DNA from: Pelagibacteraceae bacterium AG-325-E23
GTDB lineage: Bacteria > Pseudomonadota > Alphaproteobacteria > Pelagibacterales > Pelagibacteraceae
DNA: 64,000 bases
Direction: 5' to 3'
Assembly: GCA_003282945.1 (NCBI GenBank)
Contig: QBYG01000006.1
Span: forward strand, 1-64,000
The notes beneath the pieces were generated by a model. That model made no database searches, had not been told where the DNA came from, and saw only the letters and a program-made list of their open reading frames with translations. Within the stretch, counting starts at the first letter, position 1, and each line of letters starts with the position of its first letter. This document shows positions 1-8,951 of this stretch, in pieces. The position numbers were made by a program, and so were the translations under genes.

Positions 1-61
1 TAAGAACAACAAATAGTATTGCTAAAATCTGAGGTATAAATTTTTTTATAATGTTGTTCAT
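1..61 (-). CDS. Amino-acid ABC transporter permease, N-terminal fragment (continues beyond window start)
   Basis: Minus-strand ATG at 59-61 opens a frame MNNIIKKFIPQILAILFVVL that runs off the window edge; hydrophobic N-terminus, directly downstream of an amino-acid binding protein gene. Confidence 0.5.
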   Translation of the reverse strand, partial: MNNIIKKFIPQILAILFVVL

Positions 62-76
62 TGGAACTATAATAAA

Positions 77-106
77 AAAAAGGGCTAGAAATATCTAGCC
101 CTTTTT
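77..106 (-). terminator. Intercistronic stem-loop (terminator/attenuator-like) between binding protein and permease genes
   Basis: Perfect 13-bp inverted repeat AAAAAGGGCTAGA-AATA-TCTAGCCCTTTTT ending in a T run. Confidence 0.75.
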
Positions 107-124
107 AATTAGCTTGAAATAAAA

Positions 125-1165
125 TTATCTTGCTGGTGGTACGTATAATATTCCACCTTTAGTCCATAATTCATTTGGACCTCTATCAGGTAGAATTCCA
201 GTGTCTGCTATATTTCTTTTGTAGCTTTCACCGTAGTTACCAACTTGTTTGATAATTCTTAAATTCCATTCATTATCTAAACCAAAAGCTGCACCTAACT
301 CACCTTCAGCACCAACTAATCTTTTAATTGCTGGATTGTTTGAAGTTTTCATCATGTCAGCATTTGAAGAGTCAACACCATATTCTTCTGCTTCAATCAT
401 AGTGTTTAAAGACCATCTTACTATATCTTCCCATACAGAATCACCTTGACGTACAACTGGTCCAAGTGGCTCTTTTGAAATAGTTTCAGGTAATACTACG
501 TGATCATCTGGAGCTGATAATTTAGTTCTTTGTGCAGCAAGACCAGATTTATCAGTAGTGTATGTATCACATCGACCAGCATCATAAGCAGCTACGACTT
601 CATCAGCTTTTTCAAAAACTACTGGCTCATATGAAATTCCTTTAGAATCAAAGAAGTCTCTCATGTTAAGCTCAGTTGTAGTTCCTAAGTTAGTACAAAC
701 TGAAGTTCCATTTTTAAATTCACTTGTAGATGCAATTCCTGAACCTTTTCTTACCATAAAACCTTGTCCATCATAAAAGTTTACACCAACAAAAGTTAAA
801 CCAATGTCAGCATCTCTTGATAGTGTCCAAGTTGTGTTTCTTGAAAGAATGTCAATTTCACCTGAAGTAAGTGCGGTAAATCTCTCTTTTGCACTTAAAG
901 GAGTGAACTTAACTTTAGTTGCATCTCCTAATGTAGCAGCTGCAACAGCTCTACATACATCAACATCTATTCCTGTCCAATTTCCAGATTCATCTGCGTT
1001 TGAAAACCCAGGTAGACCCTGAGATACACCACATCTTACGAAACCTCTTTTTTTAGTGTTCTCAAGAGTTTTTGATTTCTTAGCAGCCATTGTTTCTGTT
1101 GAAAATGCAAATAGCACAGCAAACATAGCAACTACAGAAGTCAATTGTTTTATTATTTTAAACAT
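125..1165 (-). CDS. aapJ: General L-amino acid ABC transporter, periplasmic substrate-binding protein
   Basis: 346-aa ORF with signal peptide; motifs RGFVRCGVSQGLPGFSNADESGNWTGIDVDVCRAVAAA and LSAKERFTALTSGEIDILSRNTTWTLSRD typical of AapJ/BztA-family SBPs. Confidence 0.85.
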   Translation of the reverse strand: MFKIIKQLTSVVAMFAVLFAFSTETMAAKKSKTLENTKKRGFVRCGVSQGLPGFSNADESGNWTGIDVDVCRAVAAATLGDATKVKFTPLSAKERFTALTSGEIDILSRNTTWTLSRDADIGLTFVGVNFYDGQGFMVRKGSGIASTSEFKNGTSVCTNLGTTTELNMRDFFDSKGISYEPVVFEKADEVVAAYDAGRCDTYTTDKSGLAAQRTKLSAPDDHVVLPETISKEPLGPVVRQGDSVWEDIVRWSLNTMIEAEEYGVDSSNADMMKTSNNPAIKRLVGAEGELGAAFGLDNEWNLRIIKQVGNYGESYKRNIADTGILPDRGPNELWTKGGILYVPPAR

Positions 1166-1187
1166 TATTTTCCTCTTTTTATTATTT

Positions 1188-1201
1188 ATTTGTTAACAAA
1201 T
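1188..1201. repeat. Perfect 14-bp palindrome ATTTGTTAACAAAT upstream of aapJ
   Basis: Read directly; candidate operator. Confidence 0.4.
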
Positions 1202-1225
1202 TATTCAAAAAGTTATTTTTGAATA
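1202..1225. repeat. Inverted repeat (10-bp arms, GTTA loop) upstream of aapJ
   Basis: TATTCAAAAA-GTTA-TTTTTGAATA read directly. Confidence 0.5.
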
Positions 1226-1295
1226 CATTAGTAAAGCAGAAAGTAATACAACCATCAATGGTAAAATAACCTCATCATTGTTGATCAATTAAAGA

Positions 1296-1372
1296 TGGCG
1301 CGCCCTGGAGGATTCGAACCTCCGACCCTCGGTTTAGAAAACCGATGCTCTATCCAGCTGAGCTAAGGGCGC
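1296..1372 (-). tRNA. tRNA-Arg (anticodon TCT), CCA encoded
   Basis: Reverse complement gcgcccttagctcagctggatagagcatcggttttctaaaccgagggtcggaggttcgaatcctccagggcgcgcca folds as a cloverleaf; anticodon loop TTTCTAA. Confidence 0.95.
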
Positions 1373-1396
1373 AGAAAAATACTTTATAATACTAAT

Positions 1397-2806
1397 TTAA
1401 TTTTTGAAAAGATATTTTTTAAATAATATTAGTATTGTTAATAGTTCTACCCTACCTATTATCATGAAAATTATTAAATAAATCTTAGTTAAAAAAGTAA
1501 GATTATAAAAATCAAAACTCGCAAGCTCAAACATGCTTGAATTGACAGTATTCATTATTGTCAAAATAGAAAGCTTAAATGAATTTTCAAATTGGATATC
1601 TGAAAGTGTTAAAAAAAGAGTTAATATGGAGAGAGAAATAATAAAAATTATTATCGAAAAAAAATATTTATTTATATCTGATTTTTCAGTGTTCTCATTT
1701 ATTAAAGTAACTTTGTTTGAATATATTTGATTTGGTTTTGTATGAGACAATAGATTATTTAAAGAAAATTTTAATAAACTTAAAATCTTTATAACCCTAA
1801 TACCTGAACTGGTTGAAAAAAAAGAACCTCCTATCACAACCATGATAAAAAAAATAAATATTAAATTACCTGGTGTATCTTTAAATGAAATACCAATATT
1901 TGAAATACTACTTGATATAGCAACTAAAATTGTTGGAAAATTGTTACTTGAGTTCAAAAAAACAAAAGAAAAAGAGATTATAGCTAATAAATAAATTAAA
2001 AGATTAAAGTCTTCACTTAAAAAATTTAATTTTTTTTTGTTAAAGAAAATAAGATTATAAACTAAAAACAAACTAAAAAAAGATAGCATCATAGTAAATG
2101 ATAAAATAATTTTACTCAAATCACTTTCAAATAAATAATCAACTCTATTAACAGGTAAAAAACCACCAGATGATATTATTGATAACGATAAATTAAATGC
2201 ATCAAAAGTTCTTAAATTAACAATCTTGAGAAGAATAAATATAATTAATGTTAATGAAGAATAAATTATTACAATTTTAAATGATTGTTTAAAAATTTCA
2301 TCGTAATTAAAAGATAAATATTCAGTGAACGATTGTTTAAGATTTTTATCAAAGATATCAATCAATAGCATAATTGAAAATAGAAAATAAATTCCTCCAA
2401 TCCATTGAGATGTTGATCGCCATAAAATCAGGCTTTCATCTAACTGTTTAATATTTTCAAAAATTGTAAAACCAGTCGATGTAAAACCAGAAATAGCTTC
2501 AAAATATGCGTTTAAAAAAGAAATATTTTGAATACCAAAAAAATATGGAATGGATATTATTAATGGAAATAATATATAACCAAATAGTACAGTAAATATT
2601 TTTTCATAAAGGGTAATTTTTTTTGTATTTTTTCTATTATAAAATAATAACAGTCCCCCCGCAATAAGGCACAGAAACAATGTGTAAATATAATTTTCTA
2701 TATTAAAAAAAATGTCAAAATAATTTGAATAAATAATATTAAAAAAAGAAAAGATACTTATCAAAAATAAGAAAGAACTAAGATAAAGAGTACTAAATTT
2801 TGTCAT
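1397..2806 (-). CDS. trkH: Trk potassium uptake system, membrane subunit TrkH
   Basis: 469-aa polytopic protein with selectivity-filter-like segments (FEAISGFTSTGFTIFENI, LSIISSGGFLPV, SSSISNIGISF); adjacent to trkA. Confidence 0.85.
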   Translation of the reverse strand: MTKFSTLYLSSFLFLISIFSFFNIIYSNYFDIFFNIENYIYTLFLCLIAGGLLLFYNRKNTKKITLYEKIFTVLFGYILFPLIISIPYFFGIQNISFLNAYFEAISGFTSTGFTIFENIKQLDESLILWRSTSQWIGGIYFLFSIMLLIDIFDKNLKQSFTEYLSFNYDEIFKQSFKIVIIYSSLTLIIFILLKIVNLRTFDAFNLSLSIISSGGFLPVNRVDYLFESDLSKIILSFTMMLSFFSLFLVYNLIFFNKKKLNFLSEDFNLLIYLLAIISFSFVFLNSSNNFPTILVAISSSISNIGISFKDTPGNLIFIFFIMVVIGGSFFSTSSGIRVIKILSLLKFSLNNLLSHTKPNQIYSNKVTLINENTEKSDINKYFFSIIIFIISLSILTLFLTLSDIQFENSFKLSILTIMNTVNSSMFELASFDFYNLTFLTKIYLIIFMIIGRVELLTILILFKKYLFKN

Positions 2807-2813
2807 ATTAAAA

Positions 2814-4187
2814 TTAGATTGAACTAATTCTAAACATGTTTTCTACAATAGGTAATTGATCTCTTTTGGATAAAAGGACAACTGTATCATCTTTTTGAAA
2901 AACGTAGCTTGAGCTTGGAATAATTACGTTTTCATCTCTTAATATTGCTCCAATTCTAATTTCATCAGGTAAATTTGAGTCTTTTAATTGTTTATTTATT
3001 AACTCAGAGGTCTCAATAATATCTGCCTCTATAACTTCATATTCACCATTTAAAATTGTATAGGCGTTTTCAATCGTTCCTTTATGTACATGTTTTAAAA
3101 TACTTGAGACTGTATTCATCCTTGGGTCAATTAAATCATCAATTTTTAAAGAGGATTGTAGTAATGAATAATTGGGTTTATTTATCAAAGCCATAGTTCT
3201 TTTGTCTTTAGAAAATTTCTCAACAATTACACTTACCATTAAGTTATCTTCATCATCATCCGTTAAAGCCAAAACTGTTTCAACTTCTTCAATATTAGCC
3301 TCACTTAAAACATCCTCGTCTAAGCCATTACCATTTATCACAATGGTATCATTAAGTTCATTCGCTATATACTCTGCTCTAGATTTATCTTTTTCAATTA
3401 TCTTAACCCTCGCAGAGTCGAATGATTGTTCAATATTTTTAGCAAGATTAAAACCAATATTTCCACCTCCAATAATCAACATTTTATTTGAAATTTTTTC
3501 GTTATGTCCAAATACAGTCAAAGTTTCTTGCATTTGACTAGTGTTAACAACTACATAAGCTTTATCATTAAGTTGAAGTTGATCTGTTTTTTTCATTACA
3601 ACAAATTTTTCATTCCTAATAACTCCAAGAATATAAGCGTTTAATTTTGGGAATTTTTTTGTTAGTTCATTTAAGTTTATTCCTTGGATTGAACATTTTT
3701 CATCAATCAAAATTTCCAATAATCTAATTTTATTTTCTGCAAAAGGCACATTATCTAAAGTTCCAGGTGCCTCTAATTTTCGCTGAATAGATTTTGCAAT
3801 TTCAATTTCTGGGGAAATAATATTATCAATTGGTAAATTTTCTCTGTTAAATAATCCTGAATATTTTGGATCAAGATATTCTTGGAATCTTATTCTAGCA
3901 ATTTTTTTTGGAACCTGAAATAAAGAAAAGGCTATTTGGCATATCAACATATTTATTTCATCATTTCTAGTTACAGCGATGATCATGTCAGCATCTTTTG
4001 TATTTGCTTTTTCTAGTATTGATGGTGAAGTTGCCTTTCCAACAATTGCTTTGACATCCAAGGTTTCATTTATTTTTTGAATATCATCACTAGATTGATC
4101 AATCATTGTAATTGAGTGATTTTGCTCGATTAACATTTTTGCTATCGTTGACCCTACTCTACCTGCTCCACAAATAATAATATTCAT
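2814..4187 (-). CDS. trkA: Trk potassium uptake regulatory NAD-binding protein TrkA
   Basis: Two Rossmann/TrkA-N modules (MNIIICGAGRVGSTIAKML; MLIIGGGNIGFNLAKNIE) each followed by a TrkA-C domain. Confidence 0.93.
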   Translation of the reverse strand: MNIIICGAGRVGSTIAKMLIEQNHSITMIDQSSDDIQKINETLDVKAIVGKATSPSILEKANTKDADMIIAVTRNDEINMLICQIAFSLFQVPKKIARIRFQEYLDPKYSGLFNRENLPIDNIISPEIEIAKSIQRKLEAPGTLDNVPFAENKIRLLEILIDEKCSIQGINLNELTKKFPKLNAYILGVIRNEKFVVMKKTDQLQLNDKAYVVVNTSQMQETLTVFGHNEKISNKMLIIGGGNIGFNLAKNIEQSFDSARVKIIEKDKSRAEYIANELNDTIVINGNGLDEDVLSEANIEEVETVLALTDDDEDNLMVSVIVEKFSKDKRTMALINKPNYSLLQSSLKIDDLIDPRMNTVSSILKHVHKGTIENAYTILNGEYEVIEADIIETSELINKQLKDSNLPDEIRIGAILRDENVIIPSSSYVFQKDDTVVLLSKRDQLPIVENMFRISSI

Positions 4188-5542
4188 TAGTTTAGATCTT
4201 TCACGCCAAGTAATTTTAATTTTCTATGTAAAGCGGATCTTTCCATACCTATAAATTTTGCAGTTTTAGAAATATTTCCACTAAATTTTTTTAATTGGGA
4301 AACTAAATATTGTTTTTCAAAACTTTCTCGTGCTTCTTTTAATGGAACTGTGAGAGTTTCTGTTACAGAGAATTCGTCTTCGATTGCCCTAGACAGGGAT
4401 TCTTTAATTATATTCATTAATCTTTCATTGTCATCACCAGGCGATAATATGGCTATTCTTTCAATCAAATTTCTTAACTCTCTAACATTTCCTGGCCAAT
4501 CGTAATTAAGCAAGTAATTGTTATCAATGATATTAAATTTTTTAAAATTGTTGGCTTCGCAGATATTTTCAATAAAATAATCTATCAATATTGGTATATC
4601 ATCAATTCTCTTATTTAATGGATCTATTTTAATATTAAACACATTTAATCTATGAAACAGATCTTCTCTAAAATTTCCAAATTTAATTTCTTGTTGAACA
4701 TCTTTACTATTTGTACAAATAATTCTCACGTCTACCATTATATCATGATTACTGTTTATTCTTTTGAATTTTTGATCTATCACAACTCTTAAAATTTTTG
4801 ATTGTGTCTCAAGCGGAATTTCCGTAACTTCATCAATCAACAATATTCCTCCTGATGCTTTTTCAAGAGCTCCATAAAATATAGAGCCATCTTTCTTTTC
4901 TTCTCCAAACAACTCAAGTTCATACTTTTTCGCATCTAAAAGTGCTCCATTGATTACTATAAATGGACCATCTTTTCGTTTAGAATTTTTATGTATTTTT
5001 CTTGAAATTAATTCTTTTCCCGATCCTGTAGGTCCGCTAATAAATATTCTACTTTCAGATTTAGATAGTTTATTTATCTGATCTTTAATTGAGAGAATAT
5101 TGGAACTTTTACCTACTAATTCAAATGTATGAAAAAGTTTTGTATTTAGAGTTTTATTCTCATTTTTTAAATTATAATTTTCAACTGCTCTATTTACAAA
5201 ATTTAAAAGTCTTTCTTTATCAAATGGTTTTTGAATAAATTCAAACGCACCAGATTTTAATGAATTTACAGCCATCTCAATATTAGCATGGCCTGATATC
5301 ATTATTACTGGTAAATCAGGATTTTTCTTTTTAATGTGATCTAACAAAAGAATACCATCGTTGTCGCCTTTGTCTAATTTAACATCAATTATTGCAACAT
5401 CTGGGAGTTTTTTATCAATTTCAGTTAAAGCTTGATTAAAGTTCGCAGCAAGTCTTGTTTTATATCCTGCATCTTGGATTAATTCATCAAGAATTGATCT
5501 TATATCTGCGTTATCATCTATTATTAATATTTCAGCTGACAT
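4187..5542 (-). CDS. ntrX: Response regulator NtrX (receiver + AAA+ + Fis-type HTH)
   Basis: N-terminal receiver (IDDNADIRSIL, DVAIIDVKL), Walker A GPTGSGKE, LLIDEVTEIPLETQSKILRV, C-terminal HTH; next to an NtrY-like kinase. Confidence 0.9.
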   Translation of the reverse strand: MSAEILIIDDNADIRSILDELIQDAGYKTRLAANFNQALTEIDKKLPDVAIIDVKLDKGDNDGILLLDHIKKKNPDLPVIMISGHANIEMAVNSLKSGAFEFIQKPFDKERLLNFVNRAVENYNLKNENKTLNTKLFHTFELVGKSSNILSIKDQINKLSKSESRIFISGPTGSGKELISRKIHKNSKRKDGPFIVINGALLDAKKYELELFGEEKKDGSIFYGALEKASGGILLIDEVTEIPLETQSKILRVVIDQKFKRINSNHDIMVDVRIICTNSKDVQQEIKFGNFREDLFHRLNVFNIKIDPLNKRIDDIPILIDYFIENICEANNFKKFNIIDNNYLLNYDWPGNVRELRNLIERIAILSPGDDNERLMNIIKESLSRAIEDEFSVTETLTVPLKEARESFEKQYLVSQLKKFSGNISKTAKFIGMERSALHRKLKLLGVKDLN

Positions 5543-7320
5543 TATTTTTTATATGGAATTATAATTTGAATTTTTGCACCGTTTTTATAATTTAAAAATT
5601 TAATTGATCCTTCATGATCACTAATAATTTTATCTACAATTGATAATCCTAATCCAGTTCCTTTTTCTTTAGTTGTAAAATAAGGTTTAATTATATCTTT
5701 GGTTTTTTTATTTTTAAATCCAGTTCCAGTATCAACAATATTGATGTTTATATAATCTCTTCTCTGTCTAATTTCTATATCTATATTTTTGTCAGTTTTG
5801 CTGTCTTTTTCTGACTTTTCTTGAATACTTTCAACAGAATTTTTAATAAGATTAAAAAATAATCTATTAAACTGTTCATTGTCAAAATTTAATATTACTT
5901 CTTTTGGAAAATGGTTAACTAATCTTATTTTAACAGAATTATCAAATTTATTAACCAAGCTAATATTTTCATTAATTACATTATTTAGATTGTTTGGTTT
6001 AAATAATGGTTTTGGCATTCTAGCAAAATCAGAAAATTCATTTACTAAATTTTCAATTTGCTTTATTTGTTTAAGTATCGTTTTAAGGTTATTTAAATAT
6101 TTTTCTTGTCTATCATTTTCAACATTTGGTAAATATTTAGTTTTAAGATTATCAATAGTTAATTGTATTGGTGTTAAAGGATTTTTAATTTCATGAGCTA
6201 ATTTTCTAGCAACATTTTCCCAGGCTTCATGTCGTTCATTAGTAAGTAATTTTTCTTGTTGATTCTTTAATCTTTCAATCATTGAATTAAAGTTTTTATT
6301 TAATCGTTCCATTTCAATGTCTGCTTTTAGGTCGGGGACTTTTGTATCAAGATTTCCTCTACCAATACTTTCTGAAGCAGTTATCAAATTATTTATTGAT
6401 ATAAAAAAACGTGATGAAAATCTTATAGCAATCGTTATAGATAAAAAGAGTAGAAGTGTAACAAGTGTAACATAAATTATTGCAAATGAAATTCTAATAC
6501 CTAAATTTTGATTTTCTACCGTATAGTAAAAATTTACAGCTTCCTCAGATTCAATAAGATAATTTGATATATTTTTATCTATATATTTTAATACATATAA
6601 AAAAGTATTTTTATAATTAGACAATCTTACTACTGCTGCTGATTTATTTTCAAAAGTATTAATTATCTTTAATGGCCTATCATCATTTCTTACCATCTGC
6701 ATAGCTCTGTCTTCAATTTTTTTATATTCTGAATTCGCTGCAGATCTTAATAACTTACCATCTTGATTTATTAAGTGAAGCTGATCAATATCTCTTAAAA
6801 ATCTCTGAGTATTTAATATAATTTGATATCTTTCAGGGTCAGATTTATATAATTCATAATATTTATTTAAATCAAATGCTATTAACACTATCTCAGATTC
6901 TATTTTATTTCTTTTTTCATCAACATAATTTTTAGCAATTTCATATGAATTATTAACTGCCGTGGTAATTTTTTTGTCAAAATATTTGTCCAATGCAAAA
7001 GAAAAAATAAATAATGAAAAGATAGCAATTAATAATGATGGTATTAGAGTAAAGAGAGCAAATGAAACTATATATTTTCTGTTGGCAACTGATCCTCTTA
7101 CATTAATATTGTTCTTAATAGAATTTTTAATATCAATAAATATTAATCCAAAAAATAAAAGTACTAAACCGATGTTTGATATAAGAAGAATTTCAAGGCT
7201 TTCTTCATTAAGTTTAATAAAACTTTTATTGATAAATGTTAAAAATGTAAGAAAACCTAAAGAAATAGTTAATATAAATATAACTATGATAAACAAATTT
7301 CTTTTTAACAAAGCAAACAT
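5542..7320 (-). CDS. ntrY: Nitrogen-regulation sensor histidine kinase NtrY
   Basis: N-terminal TM segments, HAMP-like region, H-box ENVARKLAHEIKNPLTPIQL, ATP-binding G boxes (DTGTGF, KGTGLGLSIV). Confidence 0.92.
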   Translation of the reverse strand: MFALLKRNLFIIVIFILTISLGFLTFLTFINKSFIKLNEESLEILLISNIGLVLLFFGLIFIDIKNSIKNNINVRGSVANRKYIVSFALFTLIPSLLIAIFSLFIFSFALDKYFDKKITTAVNNSYEIAKNYVDEKRNKIESEIVLIAFDLNKYYELYKSDPERYQIILNTQRFLRDIDQLHLINQDGKLLRSAANSEYKKIEDRAMQMVRNDDRPLKIINTFENKSAAVVRLSNYKNTFLYVLKYIDKNISNYLIESEEAVNFYYTVENQNLGIRISFAIIYVTLVTLLLFLSITIAIRFSSRFFISINNLITASESIGRGNLDTKVPDLKADIEMERLNKNFNSMIERLKNQQEKLLTNERHEAWENVARKLAHEIKNPLTPIQLTIDNLKTKYLPNVENDRQEKYLNNLKTILKQIKQIENLVNEFSDFARMPKPLFKPNNLNNVINENISLVNKFDNSVKIRLVNHFPKEVILNFDNEQFNRLFFNLIKNSVESIQEKSEKDSKTDKNIDIEIRQRRDYININIVDTGTGFKNKKTKDIIKPYFTTKEKGTGLGLSIVDKIISDHEGSIKFLNYKNGAKIQIIIPYKK

Positions 7321-7357
7321 AATTTAAAAATATATTACAAAAAATTTTATAATAATC

Positions 7358-8464
7358 ATGACTAATTGTTTTATACTACTAGCCGCAGGTAAAGGTAAGA
7401 GATTTAAATCAAATAATCCAAAACAATTTACAAATTATATAAATAAACCCTTATTTATGCATTCAGTAGACAAGGCAATAAAATCTAAGTTATTTAAGTC
7501 AATAATAATTGTATCAAATATTCCAATTAAAAGTATTAAGGATAAATCTATTAAAGTGATTAAAGGAGGCAAAGAAAGATATCAATCATCACAAAAGGCA
7601 TTAAATTTTATAAAGAATAAAAGATTTACAAATGTTTTTATTCATGATGCGGCAAGACCAAATTTCTCAATAAGATTATTAAAAAAACTAAACTTAAATC
7701 TAAAAAAAAATAAGGCGGTGGTGCCTTATCTTAGTACAGATAACTCAGCAAAATATAAAATTAAAAATAAAATTCAGAATTTGAATAGAGAAAATTTGCT
7801 ATTCACCCAAACACCGCAATGTTTTAATTTTAAAAGTTTGTTCAATCTCTCCAAATTAAATAATACAAAAATTACTGATGAAGCAACATTATTTTTAGAC
7901 AATAAAAAAAAAATTAAATTTATAAAAGGTGAAGAAAATAATTTTAAAATTACAACAAAGTCTGATTTAAATAAAATCAATATTCGAAATTTTTATGGAA
8001 TTGGATTTGATATACATAGATTAATTAAAAAAAAAAAATTATACCTTGGGGGAATAAAAATTCCATTCCATTCTGGTCTACAAGGTCATTCGGATGGAGA
8101 TGTAATTATACATGCCATAATAGATGGACTACTTGGTGCTATGAGAAAAAAAGATATTGGAACTCATTATCCAAGCAACAAAAAAAGATTTCAAAATATA
8201 AGATCACCCAATATGTTATCTCCTATTTTGAAAAATCTGGATAAAGAAGGATATTTTATAAATAATGTTGACATAAATTTAATTTGTGAAAAACCAAAAG
8301 TCTCAAAATATAGAGAAAAAATTATTACTTCATTGTCTAATTTGCTCAATATAAATAAAAATCAAATTAATTTAAAAGGTAAAACAGTTGAAAAGTTGGG
8401 TTTGATTGGAAAAGAAGAGGCTATCGCGTGTGAAGTGATAGTATCTTTAAATTATTATGCTTAA
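7358..8464 (+). CDS. ispDF: Bifunctional IspD/IspF (MEP cytidylyltransferase / MECDP synthase)
   Basis: IspD motif LLAAGKGKRFKSNNPKQF plus IspF motifs FDIHRL and GHSDGDVIIHAIIDGLLGA in one ORF. Confidence 0.95.
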   Translation: MTNCFILLAAGKGKRFKSNNPKQFTNYINKPLFMHSVDKAIKSKLFKSIIIVSNIPIKSIKDKSIKVIKGGKERYQSSQKALNFIKNKRFTNVFIHDAARPNFSIRLLKKLNLNLKKNKAVVPYLSTDNSAKYKIKNKIQNLNRENLLFTQTPQCFNFKSLFNLSKLNNTKITDEATLFLDNKKKIKFIKGEENNFKITTKSDLNKINIRNFYGIGFDIHRLIKKKKLYLGGIKIPFHSGLQGHSDGDVIIHAIIDGLLGAMRKKDIGTHYPSNKKRFQNIRSPNMLSPILKNLDKEGYFINNVDINLICEKPKVSKYREKIITSLSNLLNINKNQINLKGKTVEKLGLIGKEEAIACEVIVSLNYYA

Positions 8465-8951
8465 AAAAATAAATTCTTTATTTGTTACAATGTTTGGCAT
8501 TGGAAAATTGCCAAGAATACCTGGGAGTTACGCATCTTTAGTAACTGTTATCCTTTTATATATATTATTTCATATTTTTTCAGTTCCAGCAGATACTTTT
8601 TTGTTTTTTTTAGTTGGTATTTTTATAATTTCACTTTTTGCAGTAAATTTATTTATTAAAGATTTAACAAATAAAGATCCAAAAGAGGTAGTTATTGACG
8701 AGTTTATTGGTCAATCAATACCAATTTGCCTTTATGAAATTGCACATAAAGAACCAACAGATCCAGCAAGGGTGCTAACCTTTTATTTTATAATGTTTAT
8801 TCTTTTCAGAATTTTTGATATCGCAAAACCATATCCTGTAAGTTATTACGATAAACACTTTAAGAATAGTTTTGGTGTTATAATGGATGATGTTTGTGCT
8901 GGTTTGTATGTAGTAGCAATTCTTGTGTTTTATATGATTGTTACCTCATGA
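8457..8951 (+). CDS. pgpA: Phosphatidylglycerophosphatase A
   Basis: GIGKLPRIPGSYASL, EVVIDEFIGQSIP, FDIAKPYPVSYYDKH motifs. Confidence 0.9.
   Translation: MLKKINSLFVTMFGIGKLPRIPGSYASLVTVILLYILFHIFSVPADTFLFFLVGIFIISLFAVNLFIKDLTNKDPKEVVIDEFIGQSIPICLYEIAHKEPTDPARVLTFYFIMFILFRIFDIAKPYPVSYYDKHFKNSFGVIMDDVCAGLYVVAILVFYMIVTS

Noticed and set aside
3172-3537. 121-aa plus-strand ORF antisense to trkA, and similar short plus-strand ORFs across minus-strand genes (e.g. 5879-6196, 6962-7327, 51383-51745)
   Set aside because: All are contained in or almost wholly covered by confidently assigned genes, with no independent support
8894-8947. Upstream start for the CinA-like ORF
   Set aside because: Would overlap the pgpA C-terminus; ATG at 8948 forms a standard ATGA translational overlap and gives a canonical N-terminus
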